From assembly GCA_013141505.1 (NCBI GenBank), contig JABFQX010000020.1:1-64000 (forward strand): 64,000 bases of DNA, given 5' to 3'. The position numbers and the translations under genes are program-made. Each line of letters begins with the position of its first letter. Position 1 is the stretch's first letter. This document shows positions 1 through 10,818 of this stretch, one piece after another. Under the pieces are notes generated by a model. The model had not been told where the DNA came from. It did no database searches and worked only from the letters and a program-made list of their open reading frames with translations. The stretch is from Methyloglobulus sp. (lineage in GTDB: Bacteria > Pseudomonadota > Gammaproteobacteria > Methylococcales > Methylomonadaceae).

Positions 1-3000
1 CGTTCAAGGCCGGGGTGTACGTCCAGGTGCCGTTGCCGTTGTCGACCAACGTGCCTGAGCCTGAACTGATTGCCAAACCGGACGCGGTGAGGCCGTCGCC
101 GTCGATGTCGCTGGCGTTGCCGAGCAGTTCGGCTTGGCCGATGAGCCTTGCGCCGCTGTCCTCCAAGACCGGGCTTAGGGTGACGGGGCTGGTGGCCGGG
201 GCGTCGTTTATACGAAGTACGTTAATATCTCTAGTAGAAGCAGCACTAAAACTAGCGCCGTCATTAACTACAAATACAACGGTTCTAACATTGTTATCAG
301 GTTGCTCGCTCGTATTATAATAACCAACCGACCTTAGCGCAGCTTGGTAATTAGCCACTGATGTTGTGCCAGAAAGGGTAAGAATTCCTGTTCCACTGTT
401 CCAACTCCCAGTAATACCAAGTTGATTAGAAAAGGAAAGTACATCTTCTCCGCTACGATAAGAGAGTGGGTGTATTTGTACTGTTGCCCCAGTTAGGGTT
501 GTATTATCAACATCACTAACTGATATTGCACTATCGATAACAATTGAAAAATCATTCTCAGTATAGTTAACAGTAGTTACGCTCGTGGTAACAACTGGTG
601 CATCGTTGACGGCTGTAATATTTACGATTGTGCTACCTGATGCAGTTAACGCACCACCAGAACCTTGAGCACTTATATTGCCGTCGTTAAATACCCAATT
701 GATTTGTACGGACGCAGACGGCGTATCGCTTGTGTTGATGTAAGCGATCTGCTGCATTGCTTGATTAACTAACGCGTTGGTAGCGTTGGTGTTGAAAGTC
801 AGCACCAATGTACCGCCGGAATTGGTGGTTACAGTGCCGATGTTTAGACTGCTCACCGTAAGGTTACTACCTTGCGCCAACACTCCCAAAGAGCCAGTTT
901 CGGAAAACACGTCCTGTGCATTGGCTCCCCCGCTTCTAATCAGCGTAAGTATCGCACCATTGAAGTTGTTACTGTTCGTCAATTCGGCATCGAAGATCGT
1001 GACATCGGCATCCAACACTACCGCAGAGCCGCTTTCGATAAAGGAAGGCGTACCATTCAGATTGTTGAAGACCGGCTGATCGTTGACGGTTGAGGTTAGA
1101 TTTACTGTCCCGGTAGCTGTGTTGCTGGTGCCACCATCGCCATCATTGGCAACAACGGTGATCGTGCGTATACCCAGCGTGGGTGTATCGGATTGCGTGT
1201 TGTAAGTCACCGCCGCATACACTGCTTGCGCGCGGATCACAGTGGCATTGTTATTGAAGCTCACGACCAACGGCGCACCACCGGTACCGCCGCTCCAGGT
1301 ACCCACCGTTACACCCGACACCAACACGTCAGCACCGGACAACGAAACCCCACCCACAGCAAGCAAGAACAGCCGGTCGGTAGATTCGCCACCGACGCTG
1401 ATGCTGGCGGTGAGCGTTCCGCCCGAAAAGTCCGCACTGTTGATGTCGGTGATGGCGGCCACGCCGTAGAACGGGTTCGCGCCATTAGTTTCCGTAGCGA
1501 TCGCACTGCCGCCGTTGGTTAGCACCGGAGCGTCGTTTACCGCCGTAATATTGACCGTTGTGCTGCCGGTCGCAGCCAATACGCCACCAGTGCCTTGCGC
1601 TCCGCTATTGCCATCGCTAAAAGTCCAGTTGATTTGTACGCTGGCAGGAGGCGTATCACTGCTATTGCTGTAAGCAATCTGTTGCAATACGGAATTAACG
1701 CGTGCTTGCGTAGCATTGCTGTTAAAGGTCAATAATAATGTGCCATTGCTGTTGGTGATCACTGTGCCTACCGTTACGCCACCAACTACCAAATTACCGC
1801 CTTGGGTTAACGCGCTGAGTGTGCCGGTATCGGAGAAGATGTCTTGCGTGTTGGCACCGCCATTTCGGATTAAAGTTAAGGTCGCGCCGTTGTAATTGCT
1901 CAGCGATAATTCGCTATCGAAGATTTGTACATTGTTATCTAACACCACAGCAGCCCCGTTTTCGATAAAGGTGGGCGCGCCATCCAGGGTATTGGTGATG
2001 CTGCTTGTGTTAAATATAGGGTCAATGCTACCATCAGGAAGGTAACTAATTATGCCAAAGTCCCGATTACCACCAACGGTAGCGGTCACACCCGCTACGA
2101 TTCGCCCGTCTGACCTGACGGCTAAACCTTCGATGAATGAGCCGGTTGCAATATTTGTGGTGACTTTGCCGCCATTGCCAAAGCTGGTGTCCAATGTGCC
2201 GTTGACGTTGTAACGCACCAAGGTGCTATTGAACGATCCGTTATAACCTCCCAAAATAATTTTGCCGTCTGACTGAACCACCATGTCTACCGCGACATCC
2301 GAACCGCTGATATCGGTCAGGGCTTTTCCTGTACCGCTACCGAAAGTGGTATCCAATGTGCCGGTTGAGGTATATTTAACCAATGCAAAATCGCCAAAAC
2401 TAGAATAACCACTAACGAGTATCGTGCCATCACTGTTGACAACTACTGACCTACCGTAATCTGTTCCTCCCATATCGGTTTCTACTTTGCCGCTTAAGCC
2501 AAAACTGGTATCTACAGAACCGTTGCTGTTATAGCGCACCAGCACGAAATTGTTGTTTCCGGCACCTGCCATTAAAATTTTGCCGTCAGATTGCAGTGCA
2601 AGCGAATATCCTGAATCAGCTGCTACAGTGGCGTCGGTAGTGACTTTTCCGCCAGTACCAAAGGATGTATCAAGGCTGCCATCGCTATTTAACCGAGCCA
2701 GCGCAAAAAGGCTGTTACTCGTCCCGCCGATAATAATTTTGCCGTCTGGCTGCACAATTACGGTTTGCGTATCCTCCGTAGTACCGGCAAAATCGACCAT
2801 GACTTTGCCCGTCCCGGCAAAGTTGGTATCTAGGCTGCCATTCGTATTTAAACGAATCACCGCGAAGTCCATGCTGCTGCCATTATGACTTCTACCGGCA
2901 ACTATAATTTTGCCATCGGCTTGAATGGTTACGGCATAGGCTTCGTCTGTGCTACTGCCTACGCCGACGGTAACTTTGCCACCGGTGCCAAACGAAGTAT

Positions 3001-6000
3001 CTAAACTGCCGTCAACGTTGTAACGCACTATGGCAAAATCATCATTGCTGCCATTGGAAGCATAGCCAACGACGACTGTTTTACCGTCGGCTTGCACGGC
3101 CATTGCCCGCGCCCAATCATCTCCGGTGCCGATGGTCGTAGTGGCCGAACCGCTACCGGCATTAAAAGTAGGGGCATCATTGACCGAGTTGATTGTGACG
3201 GCGATATTACTGGTAGATTGGTATAAGTCGCCGGATAGCGCAGCGATTTCGCTTGCACCTAATGCCCGATTATAAATACGCACATCATCAATTTTGCCGT
3301 TGAAGTCGAAGTTGGTCGATCCATTGCCGTGCTTGCCAATAAAGCTATTGGTGCCTAAGGCATAGCTAATTGAATCGGTGGTGTTTAACGAACCTACCTG
3401 CACGCCATCGAGGTATAGTGCTGTCGCATTGCCGGCATCGTCGAAACTGAAAGCAACATGGTGCCAGCCTGTGCCCGCTAGCACTGTGTTGTAACTAGTG
3501 CCAACCCAAGTTGTACCGTTGTAATAGCCACCTAGGAGAGTGCCACCAGCGTCCAGGCGCAGCAATACGTTGTCGCCCAATGAGATTACATCGGAGCCAT
3601 TGGTGCCTGCGCTGGTTAGATTAACCCATGCGGCCAAGGTAACGTTGGCCGGATTATTAAAGGTGCTGTTAATCTGTACTGAACCGCCAGCACTACCTAG
3701 ACTCAACACTTGCCCGCGAGTACCGTCAGTGACTATAGTGGCATTGCCGATAAAACTGCCGTTTTCTGCGCTGCCTGTGCTTTGGTCGTTGGCATTGCCA
3801 TTAAACGGATAATAGCCTGTTAAATCGGCGGCCAGTTTACTGGTGACTTGCACATTCGCCGTGCCGTAGTAATTGGCAGACGGCGTGTAAGTCAAGCCGT
3901 TCAGGGCGTTATTGATGGCACTTTCTGCGCCTACCAAAATAATGCTGGTGCTGCCATTTGTGCCAGATAGCACTGTGATGCCGGTCGTTGATGCTAGCGT
4001 CAAAATACCATTGGTGGATGTCAATGTCACTTCCATACGGGTATCACTAGAAGTACTGTCAGTCACCGTTATGGCGTTACCGTTAGCGTTGGAAAAGACC
4101 AAAGCGGTATCTTCATTCACTACTTGGGTGGTGGAAGGCGCGGTGTTCAATGGCCCGACTGTTGTTGCAGGCAGATTCATCGAGAATTCTGAAGTTGACC
4201 CGTAATTGCCGCCGCCAAGGTTTACTGTAGCAGTCGCGCTGATGCGATCATTTGCGGCTACAGTAGCGGACATCGGCGCAAGATCGAAGTCAGCATGACC
4301 AGAAGCATTGGTAGTCACATCGACTGCGAATAAAAAGACACGACCTTCACCATGCCCGGTAGGGTCTTCGGTGCCTAGTGGATTGTTGAAAAACTCGAGT
4401 CTAAATGTGGTGTTAGCTGTAGAATCGATTGCACCTCTAATTGCAATTGTGTTGCTGGTTGTAGCCGCTGTATAAAGCACCGGAAAGTTTTGCAGATTAT
4501 TCGCACCGGAGTCAGCATCAAGATTTGCCGGTAAATCGTTAGTGGTTATGCTGTCCCAATTTAGATCAATACCCAGGCCGCCATTTTCGGTAATTACATT
4601 GCCTAAAACAGCATTATTAGTTGTTGCCGAATCTGCTATTGCAATCCCAGCTTGAGCATTAAATTTGATTGCATTACCGGCACTCGCTGCAGTGCCACCA
4701 ACCATATTGCCATTGGCACCGTTGAAGATATAAACGCCATTATTTGTATTGCCACGAGCCAATACGCCTGTGATGTCAGTACCGATGTAATTCCCGGCGA
4801 TTTTATTGCCTGTAACTTCGGCATTCGCAAGTGCGATACCGTTATAATTAGCTGAGATGATATTGCGTTCGTTCGCGTCGTTGCTGTTGTCGCTGTCAGT
4901 ACCGATGATGTTGCCAGTGACCGTAGCCGTTGTGCCACCGTTGTAAAAGTAGACACCGACCCCGGTATTGCCGACGACTGTTGTTCCATCCGCTCCCAAA
5001 CCGATAATGTTGCCTTGTACTTTATTGTTGGTGACACCGTTAGCAATAAGAATGCCTGTTACGTTGCCTGATATTACATTGCCCGCACCGGTTAAGCCGG
5101 AGCCGACACTATTACTCGAGGCTCCATTCCAAAATGATACCCCACCTTGTGAATTACCCAGTGCTACCAAACCGGTTACATCGGTACCAATGTAATTGCC
5201 CTGCACCATGTTATTCGTGGTGTCAACACCAATCATCTCGACACCGTACCAATTGTTGCCAGAGATAATGTTGCGTTCGGCTACATCGTTACTGCCATCG
5301 ACGTTAGTGCCGATGCGGTTATTGCTAGCACCGTCCGCCATGACTACGCCACTAGCACCGTCAATTTGCGCGCTGCCATTTACATCAATCGCGCCGGTAA
5401 TATCGGTACCGATATAGTTGCCGATGACCACGTTGCCGGTGGCTGAAGTACCGATAATGTTGATACCTGAAAGACCATTGCCGGAAATTATATTGCGGGC
5501 AGTTGCGGTGTTGCCGCCAATGACATTGTTTGCCGATTGCACATAAAGGCCATAACCGGCATTACCCAGTGCAGTGGTACCCGCCGCATTCAGGCCGATT
5601 AGGTTACCTGCAATCAAGGTTCCTGCCGCATTCGATCCAAGATCCAGTCCAGCCCCATTCACTGTGCCGCTAATAACGTTACCTTGACCGGCTAAGCTCC
5701 CGCCTATCGTACTACCAGCCGCATTTATATACATACCTAAATTGACGTTGCCAACAGCGGCAGTACCGGCAGCATTGGTGCCGATATAGTTGCCAAGGAT
5801 CTGGTTACCGGTGCTTGTCCCGTTACCTGTGTTGATTACTAGACCTACATTGGTATTGCCGGAAATAACGTTACGGTCAGCGGAACTCGCTCCGCCGATA
5901 ATGTTATTACTAGAATTCCAAATATTGATGCCCAACAGATTACCTGCGGCAGCCGTGCCGGTAGCAGTAAGCCCAAGCCAATTGCCTGCAATGGTATGAC

Positions 6001-9000
6001 CGCTGCTACTGTCAATATCAATAGCATTTCCCGTACAACTTTGGATGATTAGGCCGCGGATTGTGCTGCCATCAGCGCCAGCATAAAGTCGTATTCCGTG
6101 TTGCACGATCCCGCCGCCGTTAAGGACGACCACGGGGCTTCCGATGGCATAGTCGGGCTCGCTGCTCGCATTAATCACAACCGGACTGGTAATTGTCGGC
6201 AACATCGACGTAAGGTTAATGGTATGCGGCCCCGCACCAGTGATGTTGAAATAGATATAGTCCGGACCACCAACATTAGCGGTAGCGTTTGCGGCCAAAA
6301 TTGCTTCGCGCAGGGAAATGCCATCACCACCATCAGAGGCCACCAGATTAGCGATTGATGCTGTATTGCCGTTGATGTTATCGCTCAGATTGGTAACGAC
6401 CAGTGCGCCCACATGGACATTAATTGTATCCGTATCGCTTTGTGCGCTGCCGCCGGTATTACCTAAATCGTTAGTTGTTACTGTGAGTTGCTCCAAACCT
6501 CGATAGCCCGCAGTGGGGTTAAAGGTCACCCCACTATTTAAGACCGTGTTCAACGCACTTACCGTGCCGGAGTAAGTTAAGCTAGCACTGCCGTTCGCCC
6601 CGCTGACCAAGATTAGTCCCGTCGTATTGGCTAAAGTTAACGTACCGTTGCTGACCGAAAGTGTCACCTGTATCGGATTGCTGGCGGCATCGGCATCGGC
6701 TATCTGAATTGCATTGCCGCCCGCACCCGAAAAGGTGATAGCCGTGTTTAAGGCTGTATATCGATTGCCTGGAATCGTGTTAACCGGCGCATCATTGACC
6801 GGTGTCACTGTAACCCCAACCGTGTCGGTGTCGGTTAAGCTCAGGTCGGCTGCCAAGGTAGCCACTTCGGTGGCTGTAATCGCGCGGTCATAGATCCGAA
6901 AGTCATCCATTAACCCTAAAAACTCGCCATTGATCGCGCCGTTGTCGTATGCGCCGATATGCGTAGCGGTCTTACTATTGAGCGAAGAAATAAAGGCATT
7001 CGTCGTGGCTGAACCGACCACGAAAGTACGGCTGGCGGCAACGCCGTCGATATAAAGTTGATTACCCGAAGCGTTTACAGTGACTGCAACATGATGCCAG
7101 TTACCATCATTTACTATTGCGGTCGAATGCGTTTCAAGCACAGAAACATTCCCATCTACCACACTAAAACTAAGTTGACCGTTATTGACATAAAAAGAGA
7201 CAAAATTTTGTTGTGTTGCGCCGTCGCCGATATCGAAAATCGTGCGATCTCCGGTTGCAGTGGTCTTGATCCATGTTGCGAATGTGCCTTGAGAATAAGT
7301 GGCAAAAGTTGCTGTATGGGAGTTAAGGCTGACATAATCATCCGCACCATCGAGGTTCAATACTTGGCCACGTAGCCCATCATTAACGATATTGGCATTA
7401 CCCATCAACGTACCATTTTGTGCAGTGCCAGGTGCAACATCCTTAGCGTTGCCGTTGAAGGTATAGTGTGCTTGCAAGTTGGCATCAATATCCAGCGCAA
7501 CTAAGGTGTTGTCGCGAGAGCTTATGGTCAGCGTTGAACCGCCGCTGTAGTTGCTGGTAGGGATGTACGACAGGCCGTTCAATGCGGCGTTTATATCGAT
7601 GACCGTACCCCGGAAAGACATGGTGCTATCTGCTGTGCCATCACCTGTAGTAAAAGTAAGCCCGCCGATGCCTGATAAGGAGAGAGTACCATTCGTTACG
7701 GTCACGGTGACTTCAATGGGGTTGCTACCTGCATCGGCATCGGTGATAGCGATTTGGTTGCTGTTGCCCGATGAAAATATCAGCGCCGTGTCTTCGTTGG
7801 TAATCTGTGATCCAGGTACAGTATTTACTGGAACTACATATGAGGTAGGCGAAGCTTTCACTGATACCGCACCAATAGACCACTGAGCACCAAGGGCGGA
7901 CAATATTGATGCAGAGCCACTCATGGTTACAGAAGCCGCACCGGCTTCAGTTGATGAACTACCTAATGCCGATGTTAACAAAGAACTACTCGACCACTGA
8001 GAGGCTTGCCCAGCACCAACAGGGTCTGCTAGCGTATCAGTCCAAAATTGTGCATCAATCACTACATCACCCGGGGCACTTGCTACGGTGACAGAACCTG
8101 TTAAGTTCAACAAGAAAGTTGTACCACTATTACCAACAAAAGTGCCGGTAGGCGTAGACTGGTTGACACCATTAAATATTGACGCGCCAGCGGCTAAAGC
8201 GGTATTGCCTGATAGAGTTACAACAATATTTGCAGTTCCCACCGCCGGGTTTGCCAAAACCCAGATTTCAACAGCATGATTCCCTCCTTGACGACCAACT
8301 TGAGTCAAGGCCACACCACCATAGGTTACACTGTTTACATTTGACCCCAGATTGTCAATAGCGATTTCGACAAATAAAGCGCGGTTAACTCCAGAATTGA
8401 CGGTATGTGCCCAGGTCAAACTTGATGCATTAATGCTTGCCGCTGATGTTACGCTACCATTCGAAGTAACTGCCAGTACTTCCGTCCATTGGTTTTGAGC
8501 CGCTAAACTGATGGTGTTTTTTACTTCGATTGAGCCAGTTTGATATTCGAGATTCCAATCAGCCCCCTGTTTCGAACTGCCTGTATTATCTGTAGACGCT
8601 GCTATATCAACATTCGTCAATCCTGATAAATAATTGATAAAACTTTGGCCAAACTGGGTTTCTGCGACATTACAACCATAAATTAGAAAATCGCCATCTA
8701 CTGTAAACGCATCTCCCCAAGATTTTATCTGCGTCTGATATTGAGTCAGTGTCTGAAAATTTAATTGGTTATTACCGATGTCAATACTGCCATCACTGCC
8801 ATGCGATATTAAATGCACTGAATCCAAGTTTTGGCGGTGCGATAGGACATCGGTAATTTGAGCAATTCCGTCTTGGTTCCTATCCAGCAGTATTACTTCA
8901 AAATTCACACCTGTTTTCGCATGTGAGGTGATATCGGCAATTAGCGTTTGATAATCTTCAATATCGCTATCAACAAAAATGATTTCATCTTTGGTTTCGA

Positions 9001-9559
9001 CCTGAGACGGTACAAACGAGGAATTTATATCGAGTTCTGGTGATGTTAGTTCGCTGATTGAAGTTGTATCATTAATATTTGGCTGATTGACTAAGGTTTC
9101 ATCCGAAAGTTTTTCCTTAGTGGCTGACAAATCGGTTTCAAGCAAGAGCTCTTTATTTCCAATATTTGCAAGTTGGCTATCTTCATCCTTTTGATATCTA
9201 GTATCATCTTGCGTTTGCTTCAAAAACTGGGATGCATTGCCACCAACTTCTTCTGCAGTATTTATGTCAGGGTTATTTGCCGAAGAATCGGCTATTGCCA
9301 CTGAAATTAAAGAAGCATTTTGCTCAGGGTTTATAAGTTCAGCCGAACTGTCAGCATTAGGAATAGCCGTAAGGTCACTTGCAGTTTTGCTTTCAACAAC
9401 CGGTTCAATGTTGGCATCAACATTAATGACTGTTGCTTCGTTAGCTACAGGCTCTGGAGGGATAACACCTTCCGCACCGCCGGAAAATAATTGTCGTGAT
9501 TCCAGTTCCTCCAGAATAAACTTAGAGTTGTATCTTTGCTGCGGTGATTTCTTTTTCAT
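1..9559 (-). CDS. Giant LEPR-XLL/DUF4347 multi-repeat surface protein (3' end outside window)
   Basis: One frame is open from an ATG at 9559 to the left edge, giving at least 3,186 residues. I checked the frame near 9550, 8770, 6310, 3010, 1150 and 1. The N-terminus has a basic stretch followed by LEELESRQLFSGG (about residues 15-27), which resembles the LEPR-XLL motif of very long proteins. A DUF4347 domain follows (about 190-350, with HLISHGSDG and a later YGCNVAE). Next come two LamG/concanavalin-like domains (about 690-900 and 1900-2100), a right-handed beta-helix introduced by SLREAILAANA (about 1080-1670), delta-60 repeats (about 2130-2500) and cadherin-like modules ending at the edge in the typical GTWTYTPALN. 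There is no classical signal peptide, so export by an unusual route is likely. Role inferred: extracellular adhesin or matrix protein. The first upstream genes encode an HlyD adaptor and, further up, a SecA-like/M50/HlyD operon. Confidence 0.9.
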   Translation of the reverse strand, partial: MKKKSPQQRYNSKFILEELESRQLFSGGAEGVIPPEPVANEATVINVDANIEPVVESKTASDLTAIPNADSSAELINPEQNASLISVAIADSSANNPDINTAEEVGGNASQFLKQTQDDTRYQKDEDSQLANIGNKELLLETDLSATKEKLSDETLVNQPNINDTTSISELTSPELDINSSFVPSQVETKDEIIFVDSDIEDYQTLIADITSHAKTGVNFEVILLDRNQDGIAQITDVLSHRQNLDSVHLISHGSDGSIDIGNNQLNFQTLTQYQTQIKSWGDAFTVDGDFLIYGCNVAETQFGQSFINYLSGLTNVDIAASTDNTGSSKQGADWNLEYQTGSIEVKNTISLAAQNQWTEVLAVTSNGSVTSAASINASSLTWAHTVNSGVNRALFVEIAIDNLGSNVNSVTYGGVALTQVGRQGGNHAVEIWVLANPAVGTANIVVTLSGNTALAAGASIFNGVNQSTPTGTFVGNSGTTFLLNLTGSVTVASAPGDVVIDAQFWTDTLADPVGAGQASQWSSSSLLTSALGSSSTEAGAASVTMSGSASILSALGAQWSIGAVSVKASPTSYVVPVNTVPGSQITNEDTALIFSSGNSNQIAITDADAGSNPIEVTVTVTNGTLSLSGIGGLTFTTGDGTADSTMSFRGTVIDINAALNGLSYIPTSNYSGGSTLTISSRDNTLVALDIDANLQAHYTFNGNAKDVAPGTAQNGTLMGNANIVNDGLRGQVLNLDGADDYVSLNSHTATFATYSQGTFATWIKTTATGDRTIFDIGDGATQQNFVSFYVNNGQLSFSVVDGNVSVLETHSTAIVNDGNWHHVAVTVNASGNQLYIDGVAASRTFVVGSATTNAFISSLNSKTATHIGAYDNGAINGEFLGLMDDFRIYDRAITATEVATLAADLSLTDTDTVGVTVTPVNDAPVNTIPGNRYTALNTAITFSGAGGNAIQIADADAASNPIQVTLSVSNGTLTLANTTGLILVSGANGSASLTYSGTVSALNTVLNSGVTFNPTAGYRGLEQLTVTTNDLGNTGGSAQSDTDTINVHVGALVVTNLSDNINGNTASIANLVASDGGDGISLREAILAANATANVGGPDYIYFNITGAGPHTINLTSMLPTITSPVVINASSEPDYAIGSPVVVLNGGGIVQHGIRLYAGADGSTIRGLIIQSCTGNAIDIDSSSGHTIAGNWLGLTATGTAAAGNLLGINIWNSSNNIIGGASSADRNVISGNTNVGLVINTGNGTSTGNQILGNYIGTNAAGTAAVGNVNLGMYINAAGSTIGGSLAGQGNVISGTVNGAGLDLGSNAAGTLIAGNLIGLNAAGTTALGNAGYGLYVQSANNVIGGNTATARNIISGNGLSGINIIGTSATGNVVIGNYIGTDITGAIDVNGSAQIDGASGVVMADGASNNRIGTNVDGSNDVAERNIISGNNWYGVEMIGVDTTNNMVQGNYIGTDVTGLVALGNSQGGVSFWNGASSNSVGSGLTGAGNVISGNVTGILIANGVTNNKVQGNIIGLGADGTTVVGNTGVGVYFYNGGTTATVTGNIIGTDSDNSNDANERNIISANYNGIALANAEVTGNKIAGNYIGTDITGVLARGNTNNGVYIFNGANGNMVGGTAASAGNAIKFNAQAGIAIADSATTNNAVLGNVITENGGLGIDLNWDSITTNDLPANLDADSGANNLQNFPVLYTAATTSNTIAIRGAIDSTANTTFRLEFFNNPLGTEDPTGHGEGRVFLFAVDVTTNASGHADFDLAPMSATVAANDRISATATVNLGGGNYGSTSEFSMNLPATTVGPLNTAPSTTQVVNEDTALVFSNANGNAITVTDSTSSDTRMEVTLTSTNGILTLASTTGITVLSGTNGSTSIILVGAESAINNALNGLTYTPSANYYGTANVQVTSKLAADLTGYYPFNGNANDQSTGSAENGSFIGNATIVTDGTRGQVLSLGSAGGSVQINSTFNNPANVTLAAWVNLTSAGTNGSDVISLGDNVLLRLDAGGTLLGGYYNGTTWVGTSYNTVLAGTGWHHVAFSFDDAGNATALYLDGVQVGSLNTTDSISYALGTNSFIGKHGNGSTNFDFNGKIDDVRIYNRALGASEIAALSGDLYQSTSNIAVTINSVNDAPTFNAGSGSATTTIGTGDDWARAMAVQADGKTVVVGYASNGSNDDFAIVRYNVDGSLDTSFGTGGKVTVGVGSSTDEAYAVTIQADGKIIVAGRSHNGSSMDFAVIRLNTNGSLDTNFAGTGKVMVDFAGTTEDTQTVIVQPDGKIIIGGTSNSLFALARLNSDGSLDTSFGTGGKVTTDATVAADSGYSLALQSDGKILMAGAGNNNFVLVRYNSNGSVDTSFGLSGKVETDMGGTDYGRSVVVNSDGTILVSGYSSFGDFALVKYTSTGTLDTTFGSGTGKALTDISGSDVAVDMVVQSDGKIILGGYNGSFNSTLVRYNVNGTLDTSFGNGGKVTTNIATGSFIEGLAVRSDGRIVAGVTATVGGNRDFGIISYLPDGSIDPIFNTSSITNTLDGAPTFIENGAAVVLDNNVQIFDSELSLSNYNGATLTLIRNGGANTQDIFSDTGTLSALTQGGNLVVGGVTVGTVITNSNGTLLLTFNSNATQARVNSVLQQIAYSNSSDTPPASVQINWTFSDGNSGAQGTGGVLAATGSTTVNITAVNDAPVLTNGGSAIATETNGANPFYGVAAITDINSADFSGGTLTASISVGGESTDRLFLLAVGGVSLSGADVLVSGVTVGTWSGGTGGAPLVVSFNNNATVIRAQAVYAAVTYNTQSDTPTLGIRTITVVANDGDGGTSNTATGTVNLTSTVNDQPVFNNLNGTPSFIESGSAVVLDADVTIFDAELTNSNNFNGAILTLIRSGGANAQDVFSETGSLGVLAQGSNLTVSSLNIGTVTTNSGGTLVLTFNTNATNALVNQAMQQIAYINTSDTPSASVQINWVFNDGNISAQGSGGALTASGSTIVNITAVNDAPVVTTSVTTVNYTENDFSIVIDSAISVSDVDNTTLTGATVQIHPLSYRSGEDVLSFSNQLGITGSWNSGTGILTLSGTTSVANYQAALRSVGYYNTSEQPDNNVRTVVFVVNDGASFSAASTRDINVLRINDAPATSPVTLSPVLEDSGARLIGQAELLGNASDIDGDGLTASGLAISSGSGTLVDNGNGTWTYTPALN
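600..2000 (-). repeat. Two copies of a cadherin-like module
   Basis: The stretch at about 600-1090 is repeated with recognisable DNA identity at about 1540-2000, an offset of roughly 940 bp. A related but different module lies between them (1083-1540). The copies encode the same order of motifs in the giant protein, each opened by VNDAPV-like linkers. This shows growth of the gene by internal module duplication. Confidence 0.75.
2040..3170 (-). repeat. Delta-60 repeats within the giant gene
   Basis: About seven tandem units of roughly 53 codons each contain the motifs VQADGKIxVAG, FAxxRYNxxGSLDTSFG and TGKVxxD. This is the pattern known as delta-60 repeats, which are thought to form beta-propeller-like structures. 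Copies differ at many codons, so the array is old rather than newly expanded. Confidence 0.85.
4600..6000 (-). repeat. Beta-helix coil repeats within the giant gene
   Basis: Repeats of about 50 codons carry GNYIGTDxTG, a short NxxGV segment and RNIISGN/GNVISGN. They match right-handed parallel beta-helix coils. About ten units are readable. They are preceded by a SLREAI segment near 6310, as in the N-cap of CSLREA-type beta-helix proteins. Confidence 0.8.
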
Positions 9560-9735
9560 ACTAAAGACCTAGACCATAGAATCAATCAAATCTCAGTTAG
9601 CTCAGCGCATAACTACGACATCAGGTTAATTCTAGGTCACAATTAAAAGATTTTTTGGGGAAATACTCTCAAATATAGCGTTCCATTAACCAAAATATCT
9701 TTTCAAAAAAAGATTAATGGCTTAATAGCTTGTTA

Positions 9736-10635
9736 TTATTTGATATTGTCTGGTTGAAATGGGTTGATTTCTAAGGTTTTACTGTTTGATGAGGATGTGC
9801 CTAGCAAGGGAGGCGCTTGAAATTTAAAGACAGCGATGCAATTAACACCACCCACCAATTTATCTTCAGGATTGGGTAAGGCCATCCTTACCGAGAAACT
9901 GCCGCTTGCAGGATCGATAAGCTGATCAACTACGCTAACCGTTGCTTTAAATGAGGCGTTTGCAGGGCGTTCCGGGCGGATTTCAACATCCATACCTTTC
10001 TGAATTAAGCCGAAATATTCGGTTGGCGCGACAAGCTCCACGCGTAACGGATTCACCTGAGCCAATTTCATAATCGCCTTATCGGCAACTGACTCGCCAA
10101 TCATGGCATACCTATCAATGACAATGCCATCAATCGGACTTTTTATGGTTTTAAGTGCCAACTGAGCATTGGCTACCTCTAATTTCAGCGCTGCGGTTTT
10201 TTTTTGCTCTAGCGCTTTTGCCAATTCTGTTTGCGCTAAAGCCGCCTCTGTTTCAGCTTTATCCTTTTCACCTTTGGAGAGCGATCCGCGCTCATAAATA
10301 TTTTGTGAACGGGTGCGATTTCGTAGGGAAAATTCTAAATGCGCTTTTCGATTGGTTATCTCACTATTATTGGTCGCTTCATACCTTGCTTGCTTAGCTT
10401 TGGCAATTTCAACCGATGCTTCAAGTTGGGCAATAACCTGACCTTTGCTGACGTGGTCACCTTTGTCAACCCATACTTTTTCTAAGATGCCAGGCGCTGA
10501 ACTGCTGAGTTCGATGTACATTTCGGGTTTAACCATACAATCCAGCTCGGCGGCGATAACTACTTTTATAGCCATACAAATAAGTATAACTAAGCCAGTC
10601 GCCTGAATTTTTAAATAACACTTGTTTTTAAACAT
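9736..10635 (-). CDS. HlyD/RND-type periplasmic adaptor protein
   Basis: The 299-aa product begins with an N-terminal hydrophobic segment (about residues 10-29, ending AIKVVIAA) that acts as signal or anchor. It has a biotinyl-lipoyl-like half (APGILEKVWVDKGDHVSKGQVIAQL), a coiled-coil hairpin (about 75-150), the second lipoyl half (IKSPIDGIVIDRYAMIGESV) and a beta-barrel domain. This is the layout of membrane-fusion proteins that link an inner-membrane transporter to an outer-membrane channel. No ABC, RND or TolC gene is in the window. The gene lies 176 bp upstream of the giant gene on the same strand, so it probably serves that protein. It is separated from the SecA-like gene by 364 bp with a palindromic element. 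Confidence 0.85.
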   Translation of the reverse strand: MFKNKCYLKIQATGLVILICMAIKVVIAAELDCMVKPEMYIELSSSAPGILEKVWVDKGDHVSKGQVIAQLEASVEIAKAKQARYEATNNSEITNRKAHLEFSLRNRTRSQNIYERGSLSKGEKDKAETEAALAQTELAKALEQKKTAALKLEVANAQLALKTIKSPIDGIVIDRYAMIGESVADKAIMKLAQVNPLRVELVAPTEYFGLIQKGMDVEIRPERPANASFKATVSVVDQLIDPASGSFSVRMALPNPEDKLVGGVNCIAVFKFQAPPLLGTSSSNSKTLEINPFQPDNIK

Positions 10636-10818
10636 CTAATCTAAATCTATTCGATCAAAAATCATTTATGACAATATTAAAGCTATAAATAATATTAGCT
10701 TATATTTCGCACTTTCTTTGTGACAAACATCTTAAACATTACTTTTCGTCACGTCAGTTGGCTTTAAAATAATTACGCTATAAGAATTATAGCTCTGTAC
10801 ATGACAAAAAATATTCGG

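Noticed and set aside
1-9559. CRISPR array or tandem DNA satellite in the repetitive first 9.5 kb
   Set aside because: The repeats are in-frame protein modules of about 50 or more codons with diverged DNA, not short identical repeats with unique spacers.
15-9572. Many short plus-strand open frames opposite the giant gene
   Set aside because: They are antisense shadows caused by the repetitive Thr/Asn/Gly-rich coding sequence on the minus strand and have no family motifs.
9736-10635. Complete type I secretion system with the giant protein as substrate
   Set aside because: No ABC transporter or TolC gene is in the window and no C-terminal type I signal can be seen because the 3' end is outside.
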